A stretch of DNA of 64,000 nt from Pseudeuparius sepicola (GCA_963920635.1 OY987299.1:21716901-21780900), one strand, 5' to 3'. Positions 50,269-61,915 are shown, counted from the stretch's first letter. Program-made: numbers and translations. The notes: generated from the sequence alone by a model not told the origin.

Positions 50269-50359
50269 TACAACCCGTCCCACGAACATAGTTACTACTT
50301 TTTCGCAAAAGTCTTTTGACAAATTCGAAAAGTGCCGTTCTAAAAATAGAAGATGGTAA

Positions 50360-50550
50360 ATTTCTTAATTTTTCGGGGGCACCGGAAACATCTGCACCTC
50401 ACCTGAAGACTTGAGGGAAGCTTTATTAAAAATTCCGACCCCAGAGCCCCGAGCCGAAATAACTTAGCTGTAGCTAGGCGAAAAAGGGAAATTTCTGACA
50501 GTTTATGGACTTTGGCTTTTAGATGACGGGAAATTCCGACCAATCGGCTG
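50360..50550. repeat. Partial copy of the repeat family at 62.8/63.9 kb
   Basis: GGGGGCACCGGAAACATCTG, CACCTCACCTGAAGACT and AGAGCCCCGAGCCGAAATAA are shared with the arms of the hairpin at 62745-64000 (e.g. GAAACCTCACCTGAAGACTC near 63869). A single arm only. Confidence 0.6.
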
Positions 50551-51870
50551 TGTTTTTTTGGCTGAAAATCCTTAATAACTCGAAAACGAGAAATAATTTA
50601 CCTGAAAAAATTTCTTTAAATATGTTGTCCCGTTCTCCGGCCATCTCGCCGTACCGTCAGATCTCCCGAAAAACGCGTTTGATTTTTTTTTTCCTGTGCA
50701 TCAAGCGGTATATGGGCAGTGGCTGTATAGCAGGACTTCGAACACTACTCGCGTCCCCGAGGTACAGACTTGCCCCCGTCTTTCGCGCCGTATTTAAAGC
50801 GGAGGATTTTCGGGGCCCCGAAAATACGCATATCGGATTTCTAAAGGACCAAGGGACCCTTTTTTATTGTTGCTCCATGGGCCTTCTTTCCGATGGTAGG
50901 TACCTATTTTGTTCTATAATCATATCAGAGTAGTTTTGCCTAAAAATTAACGGCAACTTCTTTAAATAACAATGATCTGGCCCATATAAACTGCGAGGCA
51001 ACCTACTCGCTTCAAGTAAAGAAATATGCTCTCCACATTTTACACAACATCTTATTCTATATAAGCTTATGAGAGTTGAAATCATACAGCCGGCTCTCGT
51101 ACTATGCCCTCCCCCCCCCCCATCGACAAAGTCCAACTACATTCGCAGTAATACTCGTAATCCATGCAATACGTTGTGCATGTGGTGTCAGGTGTGGGGT
51201 GAAAATTCTCATTATTAACTACTAACTGTGAATATCAGTGCTTTGAATACAGGATGTGTCAATATTTTGTATAGTACATAATTTTTTCCTGCAGTTTTGG
51301 TTTAATTTTAATCGGGAAATGTGTAGGGTGATCCACATAACATTTTACCCCCCCTCTTTTACTTCTTCATTTTTCGAGTTAAAAAATTGTAGAGATTAAT
51401 GTTTTAGGACTTCTAGAGGGTGTTTCCATGGTCTTATTGAAATTGATACAGAGTGTTCTGTAGAAGCGGTACAAAAATTATTTATGTTTTTAATGGAATG
51501 CCCCGTATATTATTGAATTGAAATCTAGGGTTTTTTTCAATTCCAAAGATATATATGTCATAATATATATGTTTGCTCCAGCCGTTTTTACAATCCGCAA
51601 GGCTTAATTTTTTATGCGTTCACATTCTGTATCTCGGAAACGAAACTTTTCCGGAGAAATTGAGTTTAAGAAAAAATTATGATAATTATTATATAGTCTT
51701 GTGTGAAAATATGAATCTTTTATAAGACTAAATTCAAAATGATTATATGAACATTTTGGGCCACTAAATCTTTTATCTCTAAGAAAATGTTGTGCGGATC
51801 ACCCTCTACTCTACATTGTAAACATTATTTTAGTAAGCTGTGCAGAATATCATTGTGCTCTCGCACGGTG
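50551..51870. other. No recognisable gene
   Basis: Mixed composition. A C run sits near 51110-51120. No coding domain and no clear terminal repeats. Confidence 0.35.
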
Positions 51871-52062
51871 ACCGGAAATAAACGCACAGGAAGAAAGGGT
51901 ACAGGAATAAAACGCACAGAAAAAAACGCACAGGCACATAAGCGCACGGGAAATATCCGTAGATAAATGGAAAAAAGCGCACACGGGAAAAAAGCGCACA
52001 TGGACAAATGGGCACAATGAAAAATGCGCACAAGGAAAAATGTGCACATGTGAAAAAAACGG
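51870..52062. repeat. Degenerate minisatellite, core GGAAAAAAGCGCACA
   Basis: About ten imperfect units of roughly 15-20 bp, each with GCGCACA/ACGCACA followed by an A/G-rich spacer. The three overlapping Cys/Phe-rich open frames on the minus strand are by-products of the repeat. Confidence 0.75.
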
Positions 52063-52148
52063 GCCTATGAAATACATACAGTGTGTTTCACATTTTGGGG
52101 TACAATTTTTTGAAATAGGGTTATTCTATGGCCTACAGTTATACATAA

Positions 52149-52335
52149 TTATAAATGGAAATAACCCTTTATTTCGACTTCTGGAAAAAACTTTCTGGCA
52201 GCCTTCATGTAGGCTTTTCCGAAATCTAAAAGCATTTTCTGAGGCTCCATGTTTGGAACTAACTCTTTCAAAATTCTAAACATCTCCAAGTAAGTGGCTT
52301 CATTCTTCTTTTGTAGCAATATGTACCTACACACA
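52149..52335 (-). pseudogene. MULE-type transposase fragment
   Basis: The minus-strand frame encodes a YLEMFRILKELVP stretch followed by MLLDFGKAYMKAARKFFPEV and IKGYFHL. This is the MULE transposase core pattern (D-F-E/G-x-A ... A ... FP ... G-x-FHL) around the second catalytic Asp. It breaks off right after FHL at 52149 and lacks flanking domains, so it is a relic. Confidence 0.6.
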
Positions 52336-52409
52336 TGGTGGATACGAATTTCCCACTTTGGCATATAATGTATAAAGTTGGTAAAACATCGAGGGGGCCT
52401 TGTCAAATG

Positions 52410-53150
52410 TTCCGTCCCCGAATAAAGTTGTTTGGTTTAATGTGTTCAATAACTCTCTATCTCCCAAAACCTAACTCTATCAGGTTCAGGTTATGAAATT
52501 TTGTGAAAAACCTTGTTTACAAAATTCCATCCCGGAATATTGATGATTTAATAGAAAAAATAACACCAATAACAGTTTTCTTAAAAAGGCGTTCATACAG
52601 CACATAATACACTTGTCCGAGCACCTGTCAGTTGTTTCTGTCAAAAATATACCTTCATGTCATAGCTGACTCGATTTTCATTAAAAATACCATGGCATCT
52701 TTTTCATAATATATTTTTACAAATAGTAACTTTTTAATCAGACTAGATATAAAAAATATATATTTACGAAAGTATATCAGAAAAACGTGCTTTTTCCAAA
52801 TATAAAGAGAAACAGGTATTTTCCTGGGAAAATATATTTGATGACTTCTTAACCTATATTTCCCAAATTCCTAAAAACTATCTTTCGGCCCAAAAGCAAG
52901 CTTGAGTGGTTCTACAAGAAACCCACAAGTCAAATTTTTACTGGCTGTTTTTGTTTGCCTATAAATAACCCTGGGGCTTCGAGTTTGGGACACCCTGTAC
53001 ATTTCTGCGTCTAAAACAGGCTAAAACAGGGAAACACAACACGACTAGACTAAAATTATCTTGCTATTTAGTATCGTGCGTTGCTATTCTTTAAAAAAAT
53101 TCATCAATTTCTTTATCAGTGTAAAAAAAAATAATAGTAAAAAAATATTT
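52410..53150. other. No recognisable gene
   Basis: AT-rich. A GGGACACCCTGTACATTTCTG motif (52988-53008) is another CACCCTGTA-type MITE end. Confidence 0.35.
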
Positions 53151-53154
53151 TTAA

Positions 53155-53524
53155 AAACAAGCTTTCATTTAAATGCTCTGAAAAGAAGAAAATAAACTTT
53201 ATAATAAATAAAAAAAGGCAAACCCATAATTTTGTTACATTATACAACTGTATATGATATAAAAGCTTGTCGCGAGAATATATATATATGTATCTTTAAA
53301 GTAATTTTAAGTAGAAAATGTATTTTTCTGTAAAAGAAATTTACGCACGAGAATCTCGCGACCATATAATATATATCTTGACGAAAGTAATTATAAGTAG
53401 AAATTGTATTTTTCTATAAAAAAAATTTACACACGAAGATCTCGCGACAAGCTTTTATATCATATAAAGTTGTATAATGTAACAAAATTATGTGTTTGCC
53501 TTTAAATAAAAGCTTGTTTTTTAA
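53155..53524. mobile_element. Hairpin MITE with AAGCTTGTCGCGAGA arms
   Basis: The left arm (AGGCAAACCCATAATTTTGT at about 53217 through AAAAGCTTGTCGCGAGA) is repeated inverted at about 53440-53503, and weaker pairing extends outward to AAACAAGCTT / AAGCTTGTTT. Inside are two direct copies of a ~65-bp unit (AAGTAGAAA..TGTATTTTTCT..CACGA..TCTCGCGA). No coding. Confidence 0.75.
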
Positions 53525-53560
53525 AATATTTTTTACCATTAATTTTATTTTCAACTTTTT

Positions 53561-53775
53561 AGTTCTACTCTTCAAGCCCTTTCATTTAATGCGCATATTA
53601 AGGAAAAAGAAAATCTAATCCGCCGTGTTGGAGAGGCGGCCATATTGAATTTAGTGTGATGTCACTAACTCTATCGTTTTCTATTCTTCAAGCCCTTTTA
53701 TTTGATACCCATATTAAGGGGGTTGACAAAAAATACATCATCCGCCATCTTGTGGCGACGGCCATTTTGAAAGTA
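53561..53775 (+). repeat. Two direct copies of a ~90-bp unit
   Basis: TCTACTCTTCAAGCCCTTTC at 53563 and TCTATTCTTCAAGCCCTTTT near 53680 each lead through CATATTAAGG, AATC/CATC, CCGCC(G/A)T and GGCGGCCAT/GACGGCCAT. Probably part of a retroposon 3' region that continues to 53960. Confidence 0.7.
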
Positions 53776-53799
53776 TTACAATATTGAGTATTGTATATT

Positions 53800-53985
53800 G
53801 TATTGTCACCGGAACTACAGGTGTATGCAAAATTTCAGCTCAATCGGATGTCATGAAGTAGTTCTAATTCTGCTTGCAAGATTTGACCTAAACATACATA
53901 CAATCATACGCATACATTGCAAGTTAAAAAATTATAAATAAATAAAAATAAAATAATAATAAAAAATAAAAGCTTGTAAAAACAC
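53800..53985 (+). repeat. Retroposon-like 3' tail
   Basis: GCAAAATTTCAGCTCAATCG, CTTGCAAGATTTGACC and an ATACATAC-rich run end in an A-rich (AAATAAAAATAAAATAATAA) tail and AAAGCTTGTAAAA. The layout is that of a non-LTR or SINE 3' end. Confidence 0.4.
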
Positions 53986-54107
53986 GACTTCGCCGACGCG
54001 ATTAGCGGCGGCGGCGTAGCGTGGCGCGCCGCGTGTTTTTGTCAGCGGCGGCGCTGTGTCCGAAAACCAGCGGCGGCGGGGGCGCGGCGCGGCGGCGCAC
54101 ACGTCTA
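53986..54107. other. CGG-rich GC island
   Basis: Very CpG-dense short tract (GCGGCGGCGGCGTAGCGTGG, GCGGCGGGGGCGCGGCGCGG). It resembles the GC-rich insert at 30.2-30.4 kb inside the Polinton. No coding domain. Confidence 0.4.
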
Positions 54108-55923
54108 GTCCCGGATAAGAATGAACAGCATGGGGATATTGCAAACCGTGAGAGATAGGGCAACGGTTAAATGGGGAAAAAGTTGCGCAATTTCGAGGTC
54201 AATAAAATGGCACAAACAGATTTCTAATATCTTTTTTCGTTTTTGAGTTATTCTGAAAAAAGTAAAATTTAGCGTTTTCGATTTTATTTTTTTCTGAAGT
54301 TGCTATCACAGATAGAGAAAAAAGAAAAGCACTTTCTTATGGCACCTTTTAACGGGCCATAAGATGGCGTTTTTAGATTTGTTCTACAATGTTTCGTTTT
54401 TGAGAAACCATCTTCAACTTAATTTTTTTAAATACGGACCTGGATTTTTTTTCAGATTTTGAAAGCACTTTTCATTGCAAATACCATGATGTATGACAAG
54501 AAATATTTTTAAAATGTTTTGAGACAATTATACTGAAAATTCCTTTTTTCCATTATTTTTTTTTCTAATGCGGCCCTGTATTTAGTAATAATAAGTCTAA
54601 ATATTAATCAGTATTGTCAACAATTTAACTTACAACTTATCTTTCAATTAGAGAACTAAAAAAAGGACGGCACCATTAAAATATATATTCTTTTACTCAA
54701 TGACGGCACATACGATAATAAAAAATAAATAAAAATCCTCCACCTAGAAGGCTTTGAAACAACGAAACCAATCCCTTGTCATTTGTCATAACTCCCACTG
54801 TATCATTTAGTTAACAATTTATTTCATTACAAATGGAGGGTGCTTTTTCAAATCACGACAAATTTAACATGTCAGCATGTTATATCTTGTGTCACAGAAA
54901 TAGTGTAGAGGCCGAACGAATGTATTTTTGCAATTAATAAATGGCAAAAGTTATTGATTACGTTGGCTTAAAGCTTTTTTCTCGCAATTAGGAAAAGCGA
55001 AGAATTTACTCCAAAAGACAATGCGACACTGTTTGCTGTACAACAACAGAGGAAAACACTTTACCAGACGCAGGGCCGTACAATTTAAAAATATTAAGTT
55101 TTCGAAGTAAAAATAAACTGTAAGTTAAATTGTTGTCAACACTGATTAATATTTAGACTCCTTATTATTAAATACAGGGCCGCATTAGACAAAAATGAAT
55201 GAAAAAAAAAAGGAATTTTAAAAATATTTCGTGTCATACCTACATCATGGTATTTGCAATGAAAAGTGCTTTCAAAGGTTGTCCTCTTTTTGACTTTTTG
55301 CACAAGTGAATTTGAAGTGAAATGAACATGAAGTGATCTGATAGTGAAATGATTTTTTATTGGTAAATGGAACAGTGTACGACCACGTTATCTATAATCT
55401 AACCCTTGAATGAATTTTTCAATATTTTTCACCACCTTAACCCCAGAAACACTCAAAACCAACACAAATCGATTTGCTGCATAAACTGATCACTTCATAA
55501 TCAACTGAACATTTGTAAAAGGATTTGGAATCGATTTGAGATCACTTAAAACTGTAAAAGGAGGACGGCCCAAATCTACAAAAAAATCCAGGTCCGTATT
55601 TAAAAAAATAAAATTGAAGATGGTTTCTCAAAAACGAAACGTTGTAGAACAAATCTAAAAACGCCATCTTAAGGCCCGTTAAAAAGTGCCATAAGAAAGT
55701 GTTATTCTTTTTTCTCTATCTGTGATAACAACTTCAGAAAAAAATAAAATCGAAAACGCAAAATTTTACTTTTTTCAAAATAACTCAAAAACGAAAAAAG
55801 ATATTAAAAATCTGTTTGTGCCATTTTATTGATCTCAAAATTGCGCAACTTTTTCCCCATTTAACCGTTGCCCTATCTCTCACCGTTTGCAATATCCCCA
55901 TGCTGTTCATTCTTATCCGGGAC
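54108..55923. mobile_element. 1.8-kb foldback element
   Basis: GTCCCGGATAAGAATGAACA at the left edge returns as the complement ending CCGGGAC at 55923. Most of the left arm (to about 54650) pairs with the right arm (about 55100-55923). The right arm is interrupted at about 55283-55575 by an extra segment that carries its own inverted TTGTCCTC/GAGGACGG ends. No transposase. Confidence 0.75.
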
Positions 55924-56456
55924 ACAGTGTATAGTATACCTACATACGTAGAATAAGGTTTATGTCAAGTTACATAAAAAATAGGTACATAAAAAAGTTT
56001 CGTTCTATTATCTCGCAAAATAATGAGTTTATGACTCGGGAAAGAAGGTTTTATGGTATCGATAGACGCCCCCGACTCTCCGCGATCCCCTGACGACTCG
56101 ATAGGAAAAGGTAATGTGACATTTTTATAACTCCACCCGGCAATACGGGAATAATGTGCCCTGCGACTCTACGAGCCCCGTCCCATATTAGTTGGCCCAG
56201 TCAATCTAAATGTGGCAATTCTTGAATATACTTGAATAAAAATAAAATATAAGGAAATAATGGTTTGTTTTAGTCCGATCGGTAACAAATAAACTTCGAA
56301 ATATACAAAACAGTATTATTTTACTAGATAAAGTAACAAAAAATAAGAATAGTATCACAGACCTATATAGCTACGCTACTATATAGGTCTGTGACAGTAT
56401 TATCCAATGCAAAGTTTTGGCCCTAGATAATAAGGCACTCTACTACTTAACTAATG

Positions 56457-57388
56457 CTACCACTGAGTTACGTCACCTTTTCTACTTATAACAGCTTGAA
56501 CAAGTCTAGACATGGTATTGGCTAACTCTTGGCAATCATTTGGGGCAAAACTATCCCATATATTTTGTAGTCTCGCTCTTAATTCTGGTATGGTCCTCGC
56601 AGGTGATAATCGTAATTTTTTCTTTATGATATGCCATAAAGTTTCAATTGGGGACAAATCTGGGCTACTGGATACCCATGATAAAAGCAGAATATTGTTT
56701 TCCAACAGCCAGTTTCTAACCCGTTTTGCTGTATGGCACGCAGCACCATCTTGTTGAAAAATAAATTCAAGTCCAGTTCTTCGGCATTCCTCTAAAGTAG
56801 GTTTTAGGTATGTTTCCAGAATATAAATGTATCTTTCGCCATTCACGATACCTTCTACAAAGTGCAGGCTGCATACTCCTTTAGCAGACATGGATCCCCA
56901 AACCATTACCGAATGCAGGAAATTTTCTTTTTCTTTTCACACAGCCTGAATGATACGCCTCCTCTTTACTCTACTCCGGCTATCACCTACACACACTTCA
57001 AATCTGGATTCGTCACTCCGGTGAACTGAATCCCATTGTTCCTGAGACCAGTGTCTCTACCAATAACAACCTAGTTTTTTTCTGTGCGCCAGTGAGTAAT
57101 GGTTTTTCTTTTGCCTAAAAGAGTACTCATAAAAATGATTTAAAACTGCAGATACAAATAAACTTTAAACCTACCTTGTAAACTTTAAAACCCAATTCCA
57201 TAGCAACCCTGTGGCATGTTGTTCTAGAAAACTTCTTCCCAGTTGCAGTATTCCATAATATACTTATTTCTCCATAATTGGATCGGTGGTTTTTAACAAG
57301 TATTCTTCTTAAAGCTCTTTTATTGATATCAGCAACTCTACGCTTTCTTCCAGTTTTTTGCTTTTGGGCGATAGAGGTTGTTATTTTA
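56457..57388 (-). pseudogene. Tc1-like transposase, central and C-terminal part
   Basis: The minus-strand sequence encodes an arginine-rich HTH linker (KTGRKRRVADINKRAL), a first catalytic Asp in HRSDESRFEV (about 57020), a stop just before the best frame, and then an open 149-codon frame. That frame has FIFQQDGAACHTAKRV (second Asp) and SSSPDLSPIETLWHIIKKKL (catalytic Glu), the DD34E layout of Tc1 transposases. An in-frame TGA and the large insertion make it inactive. Confidence 0.8.
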
Positions 57389-57953
57389 TACAGGGTTAAC
57401 TATCACTTAGTACAAAAATTTTTATGGCAGATAAAGAAAAATTAGACTTGCCAAAATAAATTTTCAAAAATTTTCTAACATTTGTCTTAAGCCTAAAAAA
57501 ATTTTTTTTCAAATTGTATTAAACCCCTCAAAAAACGCCGCCTATGGACGCCCGCGCGACATGTCTAAAAATTTCGCGTATGTCAATAGCGCGGCGTTGC
57601 CACGTCTATCAATTTATCCGAGGATTCACCACAAAATTTCGATTTCCTTTTAAAAACGATTACTTTCTAAGGAACATGTAGAATGCCTATGAAACACCTA
57701 CCTTACTGACATTTCCAGGATTGTTTGCACCATTTTCTGTTTTCTTGCTTTTTTACATTAAAAGTCACACAACACAACATTCACATTTTCTAAATCTGTT
57801 GGGGATCTCTTGGTTTCCCTCTGCTATTCCTTTTGTTTGAAGCGAGGTACTCAGCCTGACGACCACGACGAGGTAGATCCCCTCCGCCAGGAAAACCCCG
57901 AAGGGTAACCAAAAAATCACAACTGCACTAGCACACATTGCACATGCAAAGCA

Positions 57954-59226
57954 CTACAGTAGCTGTTCAAAGAGGCCGCCGTTAACTTCGATGCACAAAT
58001 TCACTCGGTTAACTAAAGAAGTCCGGATACGTGCAAAAAGTCCATGATTATTCCGGATTTGAACAGCTGCACCTTCAATTCGTTCACGTAACTGCTGCTC
58101 GTTGTCGATTTCCTGCTCGTACACAATCGCCTTCATGAATCCCCAAATACAAAAATCCATTGGATTCAAGTCTGGTGATCGTGGCGGCCATGCAATGGGC
58201 CCTCCTCTTCCGATCCAACGGTTGGGGCATTGGTCGTCTAAAAGTGCACGAACAGGTCTCGCAAAATGGGCTGGTGCACCATCGTGCATAAACCACATGT
58301 CATGCAGTACTTGTAGTGGCAAATTATCAAACAAAACATTTGTCAGAAAATACAAGTATCGTTCAGCGTTTAAATTTTCCGGTAGAATGTATGGTCCAAT
58401 TAATTGATCTCCATAAACTCCAGCCCAAACATTGATGGAAAACCGACGTTGGAAATTAAACCGCCGAACAGCATGTGGGTTCTCATCGGACCAAATATGG
58501 CTGTTGTGTCTAAAAAAAAAAACAAACGAAAATTAGAAATATTCACAATTTTGGCGAAGGCGTTAGGATTGACATAGCCAATTTTATAATAAATAAAAAA
58601 GATAATATGGAGGAGAGAAAGCTATAAGTAAGTAAAAATTTACATACGTGTTTAAAACCCCAGCACGTGTGAAGCAGCATTCGTCTGTCCAAAGAATGTT
58701 GAAAACAAAGTTTGGGTCTTGGGCGATTCGATCACGTAGCCAAGTGCAGTAGGTCATTCTCACCGGAAAATCATTTGCTTCTAATGCTTGGACCTTTTGT
58801 ATGTGATAAGGGTGAAGGCCGTTTTCCCTTAGAATCCTCCATGCCTGTAAATAATTTTATTGTTACATTTTAAATTTTATGTAGGTATTAGGTGCAAGCA
58901 AAGACAATCCCATCACATGGGATAGTCTTTGGTAGAAGTCAGTTTTATTGGTTTTATTTTACTTGCCTTGTTCTGAGATATTCCCAATCTCCTTGCAATA
59001 GCTGTAGTGCTTATGGAAGGTTGCTCGCCCACCCCTTCGAGCTTGCAAAACACCAGTGTTTCGCATACGTTGTACAATGTTCACAAGTACGTGGGTTAGG
59101 CATATTTGCCCTGTTAGGAAAACGAATACGGTATTCTGCTGCAGCTCGATGTGCACTTTCATCGCATCTCCCGTACATTATAACCATGTCCGTTAACTCG
59201 GCGTTCGAATACTCCGGCATTTTCAC
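57954..59226 (-). pseudogene. DUF4817/DDE (IS630-mariner-like) transposase, three exons, frame-shifted
   Basis: Exon 1 starts MPEYSNAELTDMVIMYGRCD (59226), the DUF4817-type helix-turn-helix, shifts frame near 59075-59110 and ends at a GC-type donor AAG|GCAAGT (58967). Exon 2 (58844-58648) follows TTATTTACAG, includes ILWTDECCFTRAGV (first catalytic Asp) and ends AACAC|GTATGT. Exon 3 (58509-57954) follows a T-rich TTTAG and includes WSDENPHAV, FMHDGAPAHFARPVR (second Asp), RWIGRGGPIAWPPRSPDLNP and MDF (third acidic residue, Asp), ending NGGLFEQLL. Typical of intron-bearing insect elements of this family. The frame change in exon 1 suggests inactivity. Confidence 0.75.
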
Positions 59227-59330
59227 AAAGACGCTGAACGATTTGCCGCGAAAGTCAAGACCAAACTGGGAAATAACGCCATGTTACATTCGCAAATGCC
59301 CTCCGTCGGCTACTAGCCAAACTTGAAAAG

Positions 59331-60397
59331 GTTTGTTCCAACAGGACCAATAACCGTTCTCAAGCACGTTCAGCGCATGCGCACTACCCCACTATGTTCC
59401 AACTGAATTATGTACCTACCGACACGGGACGATACACGCACTGTTCCAGCCGATTTATGGATCATTTGTGTATCGTCCTTGTACGATAAAAACGGTCCCT
59501 GGTCTAAAGTAATAACCGCGTGTACTGACATGCGCAGTGTATAGTCATGTGACAGAGATAAACAATAACCTCATATTTTTGTTTTTACGTAGATGTTTTT
59601 AAATCGATGGCTGGGATCGTGTTTTTTATTTCTTGTTGGTTTTTGGCTTGTTGGGTAGGGCGGGGAATCGTTGAACAATAATTTTTTAGAGTAAAGAGTG
59701 AGGTTAGCCCACCGAACATTCGGTTAGCCACATATTAAACACGCAGGTTAGGTGCGGTCACAAAACGTGATTTGGTCGATTTGATTCACAATCCGTTCCA
59801 TCTGAAATTTTCTTTGGGATCGCACATGAACGGTGCAAAACTAGCGCATGCGTTCTTTAAGGGTTATCATCTAGTTCATGTACAGTTCTGTGACCGTACG
59901 TAAATTCGAGTTGGAACAAATGATCCCAAAGAAAATTTCAGATGGAACGGATTGTGAATCAAATCGACCAAATCATATTTGTGACCGCACCTAACCTGCG
60001 TGTTTAATATGTGGCTAACCGAATGTTCGGTGGGCTAACCTCACTCTTCACTCTAAAAAATTGTTCAACGATTCCCCGCCCTACTCAACAAGAAATAAAA
60101 AACACGATCCCAGCCATCGATTTAAAACTATCTACGTAAAAACAAAAATATGAGGTTAATGTTTATCTCTGTCACACGACCATACACTGCGCATGTCAGT
60201 ACACGCGGTTATTGCTTTAGACCAGGCACCGTTTTTATCGTACAAGGACGATACACAAATGATCCATAAATCGGCTGGAACAGTGCGTGTATCGTCCCGT
60301 GTCGGTAGGTACATAATTCAGTTGGAACAGCCAGTGGGGTAGTGCGCATGCGCTGAACGTGCTTGAGAACGGTTATTGGCCCTGTTGGAACAAACCT
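59331..60397. repeat. ~1.07-kb near-perfect foldback
   Basis: The left arm (about 59331-59830) and right arm (about 59905-60397) are inverse copies. For example, ACCGTTCTCAAGCACGTTCA near 59347 returns as TGAACGTGCTTGAGAACGGT near 60354, and TCAACGATTCCCCGCCCTAC near 60064 is the complement of the sequence near 59655. The loop is about 75 bp. No coding. It lies just upstream of the transposase start. Confidence 0.85.
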
Positions 60398-60399
60398 TG

Positions 60400-60899
60400 T
60401 ATGTACAGTTAGTTGCCTAGCTAGGAAGTTATGAAATGACGAACGGGGCAACGCGGAGCAGTCGAAAAAACGTTTCATAGACTCGACCGGGCCGATACGT
60501 CGCTTAATTCATACCGCCGAGGCTTCAGAACAATAAATCCTTTATCTATGCTTCAGAAGAGGTTAGATGGTGGACAAGAATTCATCAGAGGAGCTCCGGG
60601 GGTATTAAGGGAGACGGCTTGTGGTGTCGCGGTAATGAGCTTTCCGCGAGAGTAGGAACCGGTCCGGATACGAGCTAAGGTAAGGGGAATCTAATAGCGC
60701 TGCATCTGTACAGATTCAAATCGATTGTTATTTATGTATTTTTTAAATTTGTTTGAGTAAAAAGGTATTTTCACCGTTCCTAAATCAACGGCAACACCGC
60801 GGAAAATCACTTCAGCTGTCAGTACCTTCAGAAGCCAAATTGGATGACGTCATTAAAGGCGGCGATTTACAGGGAAAATAGGGGTCTTTACCCGTTTTT
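60400..60899. other. No recognisable gene
   Basis: Spacer inside the inserted transposon, between the foldback and its right terminus. No domain or clear structure. Confidence 0.4.
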
Positions 60900-61001
60900 T
60901 TAAAGATCGTAAAAAAAATCTAAAAATATTTTTCTATGTTTTCTTAAGCCATCCTGCGCACGTGGTAAAATTTTTTGTACTAAGTCATAGTTAACCCTGT
61001 A

Positions 61002-61136
61002 TAACTGTATGATCTTCCGAACGGTATATCGAGATAAATTGACAATATTACCAATTTCTGATGCCGATTTTCCCGATTGTGACAAATAAATGATTATCTT
61101 CCGTACATCCTCACTAACCGCCTTTCCTCGCGTCAT
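61002..61136 (-). pseudogene. Tc1-like transposase N-terminal helix-turn-helix
   Basis: The ATG at 61136 begins MTRGKAVSEDVRKIIIYLSQ and continues SGKSASEIGNIVNLSRYTVR, a homeodomain-like HTH of the Tc1 family (S..IG..V..SR.TV). After KIIQLY the sequence is that of the inserted element's terminus (CAGGGTTAAC), so the remaining codons to 60900 are not transposase. Its continuation lies at 57388. Confidence 0.8.
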
Positions 61137-61479
61137 TTTAATAATTTTTTAAGAGTAATATTAACTTGACACTGGGTGTATGAGACTACTGAATGACTTA
61201 CAAATGTTAAATGAAATTAGTTGTCACAATGAGTTTGTTTATTTCAAAGCCATATTGATATTAAATTTTTAATACATTGGCTCTGCATGTACTTTAAAAT
61301 ACATTCTAAATAATGTTTCTTTGCTTTCAATGGAATTATTTAGAAAATGTGTAAAATAATATAAAACTCGCCAAATGTAAGTAGTAAATAATGTTTTAGT
61401 AAATTTACGAATCCTGGTTTAGGATTAAAATACCGAATTATAGTTTTTAGCGAACTGGGCCAACTAATATGGGACGGGG

Positions 61480-61720
61480 CTCGTATACCCGTACGGCATT
61501 GCCTGGGGCGCGTCATCGCGGAAGTCAATAGTCTCGATCTTCCCGACAGACGATAGACCTCGGCGATTGTTTTTGTTTTGATCCGGCGGGGGGGGGGGGG
61601 AGGGGGCGGTCGCCGCCCCCTCTTCATTTTTACGGCCCCGGCCGCTTTTTTATCGGCGAGGGACCGAGGGGAGCGGGCATCTAATTACGGCGAGCAGTTC
61701 GGCAGTTGATTATGGCCCCG
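61480..61720. other. CpG-rich island
   Basis: CpG-dense DNA with a G run (61588-61599) and AT cores (GCATCTAATTACGG, GTTGATTATGG). It begins exactly where the Tc1-like element ends, and the left flank of that element (about 56060-56169) is also CpG-rich, so the transposon probably landed inside one island. Confidence 0.45.
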
Positions 61721-61910
61721 GACTGTCTTGTTTCTGGCCGGGAGTGTGTGGTGGCTGGAGGCAAACCCTACCCTGGAGCAGGCAGGGAGCCAGAGACAAA
61801 GGACAGAGAGACCGAAGCTTAGGGAAAACAGGGACCATCGTTTTCGGTCCTAGTGCGCAACCCAGTAGCACGCCGGAATAGAGAGCACGCATATACGAGT
61901 ATGTTAGATA
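61721..61910. other. No recognisable gene
   Basis: GC-moderate spacer without coding or repeat structure. Confidence 0.35.
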
Positions 61911-61915
61911 CTGAT

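Larger units (their letters stand above)
57391..60999. mobile_element. Inserted transposon with CAGGGTTAACTAT ends
   Basis: CAGGGTTAACTATCACTTAG begins at 57391 and the right end is its inverted match (..CATAGTTAACCCTG, 60999). Both are flanked by TA (57389-57390 and 61000-61001). The terminal repeats are about 35 bp. Inside are a DUF4817-type transposase gene (minus strand) and a long foldback. It is inserted into the Tc1-like transposase gene. Confidence 0.75.
56172..61483 (-). mobile_element. Tc1-like transposon, split by a 3.6-kb insertion
   Basis: The 30-bp terminal inverted repeats are perfect by eye (CGAGCCCCGTCCCATATTAG... at 56172; complement ending 61483), flanked by TA (56170-56171 and 61484-61485). 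The transposase gene is on the minus strand, its N-terminal part at 61136-61002 and the rest at 57388-56457. It is separated by another transposon at 57391-60999. Without the insert it would be about 1.7 kb, the normal Tc1 size. Confidence 0.85.

Noticed and set aside
51825..52077. Cys/Phe-rich frames of about 70 codons
   Set aside because: Direct products of the GCGCACA minisatellite.
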